Assembly (NCBI GenBank): GCA_943736015.1
Contig: OX031058.1
Span: forward strand, 2,185,001 to 2,249,000
Direction of reading: 5' to 3'
Source of the DNA: Tridacna crocea
Taxonomy: Eukaryota > Mollusca > Bivalvia > Cardiida > Cardiidae
DNA: 64,000 bases
Program-made: the position numbers and the translations under genes
Notes under the pieces: model-generated
Databases searched by the model: none
Seen by the model: the letters and a program-made list of their open reading frames with translations, nothing else
What the model was told of the DNA's origin: nothing
Shown: one piece after another, positions 45,101 through 54,676 of the stretch
Layout of the letters: each line of letters begins with the position of its first letter
Position numbering within the stretch: position 1 is the first letter of the stretch

Positions 45101-48100
45101 ACTGGAGTGTGGTTTGTGGCATTTTTTAATAATAATTCAAAATTCGAAATTTCATAAAATTTTGAGCAGTCATGTATTAAATATTACATAAAACAATTTT
45201 TTACATGAAGCCCCCTTTTTCCAAGAGGCAGCCTAAAACTGAGAAAAACCAAGAGATGTACCTGGGCAACGTTCCAACAAGTTCAGATTTGAATTTTCAC
45301 AAAGTTTTGAGCACTGATAAAGGAGAACCTAGTGGAAAAAAAATTTTTTCCATGAAGTCCCCTTTTTCCGTGATGCAGCCTTAATTTGAGAAACCAGGAA
45401 AGATGTATTTGTGCATTAATAATTCATAGATTGCAAAAACAAAGGGCACGTGTTGAAACTTGTAAAACAAGATGTGACCATGAAATGTTGACAAAACCTG
45501 AACAAGATATTAGTAAAAATTGCAATTTTGCATTAGGGCCCCTTTTTCATTTTACAAGAAACCCCCTTTTTCCATGACAGAGGGTCAAATTGAAAAACAC
45601 ATAGATAAAGAATCAAGACCACATAGTGAAACTTTGAAAAAACAATATAACCATGAAGTTTAATGAAATTTTGACCAAAACTGAATGAAATATTAGTAAA
45701 AATTGGAATTTTGCAAGAAGCCCCCTTTTTCCATGACAGAATGTCAACTTAAAAAAGCCCAGATTAAAAATAACAACAACACATGCTAAAACTTTCTATA
45801 GACAATATAACCATGAAGTTTCATGGTATTCTGACAAAAAGTGAATGAGATATTGGAAAAAATTGCAATTTTGCATTAAGCCCCTTTCTTCCATGACACA
45901 GGGTCAAATTTAAAATCCGGGAAAATGATATCAGCACCTTACCCTAAGGAGTTCATATATGAAGTTTTATCCAATTTGGTCCAAGGGTTGTGGAGAAATC
46001 ACTTCGGACGGACAGACGGATGGACGGACGGACAGACAAAGCGGCGACTATATGCTTGCCCTTTGGGGAGCATAATAAATTTGACTTCATGCAAGTCAAG
46101 TATACTTGTATGCATATTACTACAACCCTCATTGCAAACAAATGGTTTGAAAGTTTCAAAGCAGACTCCCAACTAACCTGACAGATACCCATTGGAATCA
46201 TTCACTTGTAACAGACTGAATTTGCCAGGCTAATCCTGAAATTTCCTATTTTTCTGTTTGGATTGAAAGCAGGATGTATTTTAAGAGCTTCACTTTTATT
46301 ATTGTTGTTGATGTTGATCAAATATGCCCACTTACTTTCCTAAATTAGGAAACTTGTAGCTGGCGACATTTACACATTAAATGCATATAGATTGCTTAAC
46401 AAAATATTGTTAAGTGCTATGTGACATGAATTTGAACAAATTGAGGTGCAGTTAAGACTTGTCACTGATATTATGCTCAAAAGTATGCCACAACTACAGG
46501 AAAAAAATAAGGTACAGTCTATGATACGCATGCTCTCCACTACAGAATGGAGGTCAGGACTGCATAGTATCGGACTATACAGTGAGCAAAATTAAGAACT
46601 TGAGTGTGCCGGATGTGAGCTTTATAGCCCACACTACTGGTTTTTGTGGGGTACATTTTCAAAAATATTGCAGGAATGCCATGATGGCGCAGCCTAGACA
46701 CTACACTGCAACAATAACACAATTTAAATTTTGCCAAATTTTACATAATTTCCAACTTTGAAGTAATGCAGTGTGATAATAAATTATGCATGTTTATCAA
46801 ATTCTTAAAAAATTGCATAAATCAACACCGCTATATAGATGCAGTTTAGTGAATTGTAACCTTGATATCTCCAGAAACTTACCAGAAAACTGCCAAAAGT
46901 CAGAAATCTTACATATGGTGTGTGGTTGGCAATGTCATTAAACAAACCATTAGCATTCTTTATCCATCTGACCATCCTGCAGAGCTTCCCTCTTGTGCGC
47001 GAGTTCCAGCGTTGGTCTTCAGCTCGTTGAAGGATTGAACATAAAACAACTTCTGTGCTTGTAGATACCCCATGTATCAAATCACATACTTCTGCTACTT
47101 CCCTTCAAAGAAGAATCATTTTTCCTTTCTAGTATTTAAATAAATTAACAATTAAAAAAATATATATATATCAATTAAATATTAAAAAAGGTGCATTCCA
47201 CTCAGTTATCTGGTAGGTATGGGTCATGTTTTGTTTCATTTATAGAAGTCCATTAAATTTCATACTTCAAGGTTGAAACATATGGATAATTTTTAGGTAT
47301 AAACAAATTGATATAAGGAAAAGTAGATGCAACAGATAAATGGCATGTGAGACAAGAACAGATCTAAATAAACTAGAGATGTCAATTTATGTGACTTAAT
47401 ACCCCTTGACAGAAACAGGCAATTACTAAGTACTTTGAACACAGACGGACACACGGACAGACACACAGGCTGATACCAGTATCACTCCGAAAATATTCAT
47501 TTACAGGAAGTATAAACCTAAAATCCTATACAACAATGGCAACACAAACCTGTAGTTAGCTGTCCAAGTTTCATAAAAACAATTGCCATACCACAAACCA
47601 CTTTGGAATTTATTCCAATCATTAGAAAAATATATACAGCACAGTAAAAAGGGTCTAGTACAACATAACAGAGACAAGAGATCCTTGTTTTTGTGTATGC
47701 CTTAATTTTCACTGGATAAAAGGAATTATTCTTTCTCAATCCAACCCATGAACTGAAACACTAAGGTAATTTTTCAGCCAACAGCTCAATCAAAGTAATA
47801 AACTTAATTCCATGGAATGTTATGGTTTAACCCATTACCACACAATCCCCACTTTAATGACCCTTAGAATGAAGCCTTTTAAAAACATTGTGGAAAAAGG
47901 AGAAAATGCTGGTAACCAGCATTTTCTTTTTTCAACAATGTTATCTACCCTTCACAAAACAAAATTTTTACTCAGTTTTATTTTGTTGTCTGCAAATCCT
48001 TTCAACTTGGACCAGTGTAAAATTTGTCATTTGGTAGAGTTTACAATGCTTGCTATCTATCTCTGTAATTCAGCAGTACTCCTATTTGCAATTAAAAATC

Positions 48101-51100
48101 TACATTAAATGAAGTTTACCAACCTATAAAATAAACTTTGATCTACTAGATTGTCATTGGACCCCAATACCACATACACACGGCCATACAATACTGTCGT
48201 TAGTTGCCGAGTCAGCTGTCTTCGAAAATTCTTCTGATCGCTGGTAAATCTGGCTCCTTCATAACCAAAATATTGTAAATACAAACATACAGAAATGCAA
48301 TTTTACTAGATTTAATTGTGGTTGCCTCAATGCCAATTTAATTCTTTAGTTATGGTGAACCTGCAATTCACTTCAATATGAAACTAAAGTCACAATAATA
48401 ATCAGCATTGCTTCTTGATTAGGCCTCTTTCTTTTACACAGGAGGCCTGGCACTTCAACCGTTGTCTGGACCAAAGGTCGGGACAGTGTGGTAAAGACTT
48501 AAAATTGGGGTAACAACCCCTTTTTGATGTACAGGTTGTCATGGTTTTAATTTAATTTATTTTCAAGCTGACAATCCAGACAAGCCTTATTTATTGCTAG
48601 TAAGAGATTTGATACACCTTATTTTACTATAAATGATGAAACATTGACATCATAATAGTGACATCATCACAGAAGTCATAACAAGAGCAATGCCCTTTGA
48701 GCAGCCTAAAGAGGCTTGTCAGTGAAAATGATTAAAAAAACTAGAACGCCTACAGATATCCAAATTTAAAGAATAACATCCACAACTGCATATCATACAA
48801 ATTCATAGTGGTAAGTTCCAAGTTATTCCAATGGAAACTGTTGGGGGATAAATTGCTAACGGATTGACAGATAAAGAGACAGAAGACCGGGACAACCATA
48901 ACATTGTATTATCCTTCCACTGCATAAAAATGTGATTTTTTAAAAAGATGGCGCTAACTAGGGAAACAGGTGATGAAGCAATAATTCAGCTCTAGTTAAT
49001 CTGATTCAAAAGCACTTGGAATTATTAATGACATTACATAATAAATCATAATCAATAAATAATATAATTATGCTGTTAAGCAGCTTTTTCTCCTCTTCCC
49101 ACGTTTTCTCCCCTGTCATTGACAAATTTCATCCTTTGACTTACATTCAACCCTTTACAAAATAATACCTTGTTTTTATGACCCTTTGGAAAAAAAGGCT
49201 TATGAAAACATTGTGGGAAAAGGAGAAAATGCTGGTCACCACAATGTTTTGTACCCTATCAGAGAGCTCAAGTTCATTTGCACAGATCTGAATCTAATGT
49301 CTGCAGATGTTTCTGAAATATATGTATATAGATTCCAAAATTTTACATGTGGGAAAGGGTTACAAGGTTTTGTGCTAATGCTTTCAATATGGACTATTGA
49401 CAGGTTTCATCCTTCTCGTTATATTTAAATCGTTTTGCTTTCATTATGGACAAGTATATATTTTGCTCATGTGGTAAAAGGTTAATCCCTATCCTGCTAA
49501 AAAAACAAAATGAAATTTTAATTTTGTACAAAAAACTCAATTATTGCTATATCAAAGGTATATTCTAGGGAGTAATATCTCCTCATTGGACAGTGTATAT
49601 CCAAGATCAGACTGCACATTCTCTTGTAGTCTGATATTGATCTAAGCTGTCTGCAAAAGGTCATTGAGTGGTGTTTAGCAACCAAATGAGTGGTGTTTAG
49701 CAACCCAAGGGTTAAACTAGATAAGAGTATATGGCAAAATGTTGATTTTTAACTATCAGTTTTCAGTAGCAGACAAAACCAACGGCAGAATAGAATGCAT
49801 AAGTAAATTTATCTTTTGATATCCATCTACCGGTACTTGTACACGTTGCCATGTGTGTTGCAAAGTTAATTTATACAGCAATACTACATTTACCTTAGAC
49901 TACATAAAGGTATAGGCCTGTCTGTATAATTTGAAAAACATATTAAGATTGAAGAAAGAGTCATGCAGTCTCCAAAACACACAAAAAAATCTTTTTTGAC
50001 AATCCTTTTTCTGATGTGAGGTTTTGTGTTTGACCAATATGTTTGAAAGTTTTCATATCAGATCAATGCCCAAGACTCATACACTCCTTATGACCCGTAC
50101 ATTTGTTACATCAGATATTTAAAGAATTTTATTGAAGTGTTGCATCCAGGAATTCTGCCAAGAGGGGGAGATCTCCCATGGAATTTTCAAAATGTGGGGA
50201 GTAAAAATTTTCTGGGGTGGGTGAAAGAAAATTAAGTATACACAAAATATGTACTTATCTGGTCAATTTCCTTTTTTGAATGGAAATGAATACTCTTTCA
50301 TTGTTTCAAGGGCTGATAGGATATTTACTAGATCTCTATTTTTTATGGCCGACAAGGGAGGGTTGAAGCCTTTTGGATTGATCTTACCTTATTTCTAACA
50401 CAAAACATTATAGATTCTCATTCTTGATTGATAATGTGCATCTATAGATGTATACATCAATTTTTGTTCACGATTACTATACTGCACATTACGTTTGTAA
50501 GTCAGAATCTGGGGCCGAACAAATTTAAGTTTATTCCCTGGTGTTTTCACTCAATTCTTTCCTCGTCTTATTAACCATCGGCGTCGGCAACAGAACCGAT
50601 GAAAGTCTTTGACATGTTTCCTTTCAGCTGAATACATGACAAATCACAAGTTTAAAATTGCTGGGTTCTTCAATTCGTCAGCTTTATGAAGGTAAACATT
50701 CAATGCGCATGCGTTGATATATTGTTTCCCCGCTTTAATAGAAACTTCACTACGAAATGGGAAACCACCTGGAACAGTCTACATGTAAGGAAGCATTGTC
50801 ATTATCTCCCGCTAGATGGCATTCTATAAATACTCATTTATCTAATTTGGGCATCCTGGGTACAGAACCGAACCACTTTCCTATGCGACAACCAAATTAC
50901 TTTGAATTTCAAACTAAAATAAATGTTTACTCGATAAAACACTACCTCGTGCAATTCACTCAGCTATGATCAGCAGTTTAGAGAAATCTGGAGCTAAAGC
51001 AGGTCTCATTTCTCCCCAAACGTATTGTTAAAAGGTATTTTCTAAATTGCTACTTTATAGAGCGCAATATTAGTCAGCCCGCTTTCGGGGCTAGTGATGT

Positions 51101-52952
51101 GTCATATAAGACAGTTGAATCTTTGACGAATATGACATGCGCAGACAACGGAAGCATTGTCGGACTTCCGATTATTTTAATGAAATGACTTGAAACCAGA
51201 CTCGATTCTTTAAATTTCTCTTTTATGCACGCAGATGTGTCTTCCTTTTTGTGGGAGTTACACCGATATTGCGCAATTGCTCCCCCATCACATTCATGGA
51301 ATTGCGTGACGGCAAAAAATAAAGCGTGAATCCCGCAATCACGCGGCCTGGATGCAACACTGTATTGTGCACCCGACTTCCAGAATTCCATCTGATAACC
51401 ATTAAAGTTTTTGCCAAATGATGAAATATATATTCACATCAAATAAAAAAGCTGAATCGTGTATAAAATAGATAAAACATAGTTTTAAAGTCAATATTTC
51501 TTTCTTTTTTATGAAAAAACACACTACTTTATGAAAAAACAAATTATTTACCAAGACGAAAACATGACATAGCCATTTCAGGTGTTTTCGTCTTCATTGT
51601 TATGCACACGGGCCAAAGATACTGAAATAAAATACAGTTAGGTTCACCAGTTTTGATCCATCACGCCGCATTCAATCTGGCAAACTTGTGTATGTCTGGT
51701 TGACAGTTCATTTTACTCTATCCTTATATTAGTATCTTTGATCTGATTGAGCTTGCTTATTCTCTTTCCACTTCAGAAAAAAACAATAAAAATAAACCTA
51801 TGCCAAGATTGCATAGATCTACTTTCTCAGTTGGATTAAGTGGAAGACATTTGATGAACCTAACTGTACCGTGAAAGTTTACCTGGGAAAGGATGTCAAT
51901 TTGATGTTATAGTCTGACCAATTTGAGGGAACTAATGTATGGGTCATGCCCTTGAGTGATTCAAATGGAAACATGCACAAGTAACACCAAAGTTTAGTTG
52001 TTGTTACATTGTTTTTGCCAAAATTTTTAGTGTTTCAGATCTATAAGTATGTCCAATGTCATATTTTCTAAAGTTTTATAAATCATCTACAAAGTGGTAA
52101 CTTGCATGCATAAAAATATGATGTTATAGTAATAAATGCATGGGTCCACAGGCTAAAGTTTCAAATTTAAATGCGCATTTCAACATACCAGAAACAGGCA
52201 AGAAATGGGTCTCGATATCTCCATTACACTTTGCGGCAGCATGTAGGCGATGCACATTGGAATCTCCAGCAATCAATGTTGGGCGTTGAGCTGAAAAAGA
52301 AAACTCAGGCGCAAGATGAGACATTGTAATCTATATAATTTATGATAATAGTCTGATATCTTACCTTCTATTGGATATGCTACATGCAGTTCCAAAAAGA
52401 TCGTATAAATAATATACGATACACTTCTGCCTGAAAAATGATGCAAAAACGTTTAATTTTTTTACAGTATACAAAACAAAAATGTGACCTTTAATACGTA
52501 TTAAGCATGCGACGAAGTGCTCAGGGACAGCAACGAAGGCAAGTTGCAGGAATAATAAAAAACACGAAAACCGGTAACACTATTAGGTTGAAGCAACCGA
52601 ACAATAAACAGGAATTTGTACGTTCTAAAAACGTTGTAGCAAATACACACGTAACAAACTAAGATGAAAACACTAAAGGTGAAAGAAAATAGATAATTTT
52701 GGCGTCAGTTTAATAGATTTTATGAATCAAATTCTTCTCAGAGAATTTGAAAAACCTTTCGTCCTTGACTTAAGTCTCGGAAAGAAAGACTTTATCGCGA
52801 GAAAAAGAGAGAACATACGAAAATGTACGGAAATTCTCGAAATTTTGCCCGGAAATTTCACTGGTTCCGTCGTTTAAACATGGTTGACCATAAACGCTGG
52901 GACCAGTCAACGTGATACTATTTCCCGCACTCTTACGCCCAGATTTTCCCAT
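42091..52952 (-). CDS. spliced SGNH-family hydrolase gene (exons 1-7)
   Basis: Seven minus-strand exons (52829-52952 provisional, 52189-52290, 48124-48256, 46883-47102, 43861-44073, 42710-42790, 42091-42183) join in one frame of 322 codons. All SGNH blocks are present: GDSNVHRL (nucleophile Ser), VSGARF (oxyanion Gly), LGSNDN (Asn) and DGLHLNQHG (Asp and His). SGNH enzymes are serine esterases/lipases or deacetylases; the substrate cannot be told. After the hydrolase a Lys/Arg-rich tail (KGGRTRRQASARKRYYRSRR) looks like a nuclear-localisation or nucleic-acid-binding segment. No signal peptide is seen. It may continue through exon 8 into the KDZ-like exons as one gene. Confidence 0.75.
42710..42790 (-). 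CDS. exon 6 of SGNH gene
   Basis: Acceptor ccttttacttccag; donor gtaggg; 27 codons, phase 0. DPTACAVEVMDTMVVKIKG then SIDSDKKK. Confidence 0.75.
43075..43609 (-). mobile_element. MITE family B copy in intron 5
   Basis: Reverse-oriented. TTAA 43071-43074, AGGTGGTCCT start, ends ACCCACCT, then TTAA 43610-43613; 535 bp. Shares ggctacgtagcc and actacttt/ttttcaacta-type text with 18968 and 21898. Confidence 0.75.
43861..44073 (-). CDS. exon 5: SGNH block V
   Basis: Acceptor gattttctag; donor gtatgg; 71 codons, phase 0. VDHHLCRDGLHLNQHGADF carries the catalytic Asp-x-x-His of SGNH hydrolases near the start, followed by a non-conserved Asp/Asn-rich tail (LDDDWPALGSHKI). Confidence 0.8.
44161..44234 (-). 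mobile_element. MITE family A fragment in intron 4
   Basis: tcctacaatgttttctaaagg to gattgtgtggtaatggg, then TTAA at 44235-44238; the left half is missing. Confidence 0.6.
44680..46075 (+). repeat. long dispersed repeat with nested LINE tail, intron 4
   Basis: Opens acaagagccgtcagagacgg and closes with gacggacagacggatgg.. and ccctttggggagcataat. Internal units repeat: cccctttttccatgac.. and gaatgagatattggaaaaaattgc-type text about every 140-170 bp. Related in layout to 24520-25492. A retrotransposon 3' stub sits inside at 44978-45098. Confidence 0.65.
44978..45098 (+). mobile_element. 3' end stub of the I/jockey-type retrotransposon
   Basis: cattcaaactttattcagtt and taaacaactccac match the 3' UTR at 13570-13615. 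The stub then runs on through gatatgcgcgctaaatgacc, gtcgatgcgccataaaacaa and ends in cattcattcatta, a (CATT)n tail. A 5'-truncated insertion, as expected for LINEs. Confidence 0.75.
46883..47102 (-). CDS. exon 4 of SGNH gene
   Basis: Acceptor gattcttctttgaag; donor gtaagt; one base completing Arg, then 73 codons. EVAEVCDLIHG, VVLCSILQRAEDQRW, and YVRFLTFGSFL before block V: the beta-strand and helix pattern expected between SGNH blocks III and V. Confidence 0.8.
47831..48040 (+). mobile_element. MITE family A copy in intron 3
   Basis: TTAA 47827-47830, CCCATTACCACACAATCCCC start, hairpin gtggaaaaaggagaaaatgc / gcattttcttttttcaacaatg, right arm ttcaacttggaccagtgtaaa and catttggtagag. Confidence 0.75.
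48124..48256 (-). CDS. exon 3: SGNH blocks II-III
   Basis: Acceptor ttttggttatgaag; donor gttggt; 133 nt. With the split Gly codon it reads GARFTSDQKNF, then RVYVVLGSNDNLVDQ, where the Asn of GSND is the oxyanion-stabilising block III residue. Phases fit exons 2 and 4 exactly. Confidence 0.8.
48680..48930 (+). repeat. short copy of the acaagagc dispersed repeat
   Basis: aacaagagcaatgccctttgagcagc at the left and a decayed gctaacggattgacagat..cagaagaccgggac at the right: same layout as 24520-25492, much shortened. In intron 2. Confidence 0.5.
49148..49359 (+). mobile_element. MITE family A copy in intron 2
   Basis: ccctttacaaaataatacct start, core gaaaacattgtgggaaaagg at 49203, end catgtgggaaaggg; the right half of the hairpin is partly deleted. 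Confidence 0.65.
49486..49711 (+). mobile_element. MITE family C copy (TTAA-flanked)
   Basis: TTAA 49482-49485, TCCCTATCCTGCTAA start, CCCAAGGG end, TTAA 49712-49715; 226 bp. It shares tccaagatcaga..tgtacac-type text and gagtggtgtttagcaacc with 61619-61821. It contains a 19-bp local duplication (gagtggtgtttagcaaccaa). Confidence 0.65.
49720..52180. other. remainder of intron 2, few features
   Basis: Less repetitive than the rest of the window. The longest minus-strand open frame is 51074..51391, which has no recognised domain and is not needed for the SGNH chain, because exon 2 joins exon 3 perfectly. Confidence 0.45.
52189..52290 (-). CDS. exon 2: SGNH block I
   Basis: Acceptor gagttttctttttcag; donor gtatgt; 102 nt. 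QRPTLIAGDSNVHRLHAAA holds the nucleophilic Ser in GDS, followed by THFLPVSG, the end of block II being split with exon 3. An in-frame ATG at 52324 (MSHLAPEF) just upstream would allow this to be the first coding exon if the acceptor is not used. Confidence 0.8.
52829..52952 (-). CDS. provisional exon 1 of SGNH gene
   Basis: ATG at 52952 opens MGKSGRKSAGNSITLTG. A GTACAT donor at 52828 leaves one base that completes Pro with exon 2, so the phase fits. A TATA-like ctatatag lies only about 20 bp upstream (52964-52973), too close for it to drive a transcript containing this ATG. The alternative is the MSHLAPEF start in front of exon 2. Confidence 0.4.
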
Positions 52953-52974
52953 CCGGCCTCTCCTCTATATAGAG

Positions 52975-53830
52975 AGTCTGAATGGTCGACGTCATCAGTT
53001 ACATCATTCAATACGTCAGCAAACGATTTCTATGAAGCCAAGGTCACTGAGTTAAATTTAGTACACTGTGTAAACGGAAAAATCACTCTTGCATAAATGA
53101 ACATGATTTCTTGTTTCATGACGGATTTAAACTTTTTTATTGCGGGGATTAGGTTAAAAAAATGCTATTGACCAGAAAAAAGTTATCGTGGATTTGATGG
53201 AATGTATATAGTGAAAGAACTATTGGAGAAAGGATCGAAAGAAGTGAATACGAAGTGTTAAGAATTTTTGAAATGTTGGCGTGATAGGAACGGTATTAGA
53301 AACAAGCTTAGAACTGAGAAACCAAAAATACATATTGAAAAATTAACAGCTGCGACACCGTTTTTTATGTTGTAATAAGTGGGTCACAAAACGTTGGCGT
53401 CATTCGATTCATATCTTACAAGAAACATAGGACAGACCAAGTCTTATATCGGCAACAGACAGATACTCATCGAGAACGGATCTGCCGACGGTACGTACGC
53501 ATATTCTTTACAAATTATCTACGAAAAAGTCACATCCTCCGCTTAGCCTCAAGTTTAGATAGTTGATTGTATTGTTCATATAGATCTACATAATTATTTT
53601 ATTCTTCAATATTTTGTTCGATGAATCATCGAAAGTATAATTTCAAAGCCAGCAAAATGGCCGCCTTCGACTAAAAAAAAATGTTGAAAAGCTAAAAATA
53701 GATTGTGTATTATGCCCATTCTACCAAGTATCCGCGAAGGAAATTAACTCGTATTTACTGTGGTATTTGTCCGTGATTTTTTTGTCTCTATCATTTTCGA
53801 AAAGTGATTTAAGTGAACAGCGAGTAGTTA
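52975..53830. other. upstream region of the SGNH gene
   Basis: No gene recognised. Probable promoter side of the minus-strand locus; a bidirectional arrangement is possible but no plus-strand exon is evident. Confidence 0.35.
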
Positions 53831-53831
53831 T

Positions 53832-53990
53832 AAGGGTTGAGTGCATATGTTTGTGTTTTCATCGAGATATAAAATGCAATTGCCTTATTACATGGCAAAT
53901 AACGCCCGAAGGGCGTTATGTTAAGCCATGTAATAAGGCAATTGCATTATATATCTCGATGAAAACACAAAAATATGCCCTCAACCCTAT
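53832..53990. mobile_element. foldback element with about 64-bp arms
   Basis: agggttgagtgcatatgttt with the following tgtgttttcatcgagatat, aatgcaattgccttattaca returns inverted at the right (tgtaataaggcaattgcatt, atatctcgatgaaaacaca, gccctcaaccct). The loop is the palindrome aacgcccgaagggcgtt. Almost the whole 159 bp is one hairpin. No coding capacity. Confidence 0.85.
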
Positions 53991-53994
53991 ATTT

Positions 53995-54068
53995 TTTTAT
54001 ACACAGATATGCGCACTAAATGACCAAAGCTGTCGATGCGCCATAAAACAACATTCATTCATTCATTT
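53995..54068 (+). mobile_element. 3' end stub of the I/jockey-type retrotransposon
   Basis: gatatgcgcactaaatgacc, gtcgatgcgccataaaacaa, then cattcattcattcatt: same end as 44978-45098, shorter. It abuts the foldback element directly. Confidence 0.7.
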
Positions 54069-54246
54069 GAGAAGTGATAATGAAATAGACTAATCAGCCA
54101 GTTAACCATACCATGGACCTTCTATTAGAACCCTAATCAAAACTGTATTATAAAGGAGCATTTAAAAAAGAACACATTGTGGTCCCTTTTCTCATAAATA
54201 CTTTTGTTAGCTGTATTGCAAATCTCATTTCACAATTATAGCTTAA

Positions 54247-54449
54247 TTCTTTACAATATGAAAAATTATAGTCTTGTTCATATTGAAACCAATTGCAAAC
54301 ATCAAAATAAATTAAACTCAACAACTGGAATTTGTTTTGGAAAGGGAAGAGAACATTGTAAGAAAAAGAGAAAATGCTGGTTACCAGCATTTTCTTCTTT
54401 TCCCAAAATGTTTTCAAGAGCCATCTTCCTTAGGGATTATGGTAAAGGG
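54247..54449 (-). mobile_element. MITE family A copy
   Basis: TTAA 54243-54246 and 54450-54453; tctttacaatatg start and ggtaaaggg end. Good hairpin gaaaatgctggttaccagcatttt at 54370-54393. Confidence 0.75.
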
Positions 54450-54676
54450 TTAATAGACTTCAACTGTAGAACATGGTAAAAATGCTGCAAAAGGAAGTAC
54501 ATATAATATATTTGTCAATAGCAACTGCTCCTTTTCCAACGTTTATGCAAATAGAATATGTCTTATTGCGCCGAGTGTGGCTGTATGTTCAGTGAGCTCC
54601 AATATTATTTTGTGATCTTGATGGAACAGTTAAATGTAGAAATCTGAAAATTTGCATACATGGAATATAGTGTTCT

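Noticed and set aside
51074-51417. 105-codon minus-strand open frame in intron 2 containing DCGIHALFF
   Set aside because: No domain I can name, no need for it in the SGNH chain (exon 2 joins exon 3 perfectly), and no convincing splice boundaries.
52964-52973. TATA box for the SGNH gene
   Set aside because: Only about 20 bp from the proposed ATG, so it cannot drive a transcript including it; kept only as a comment on the uncertain start.
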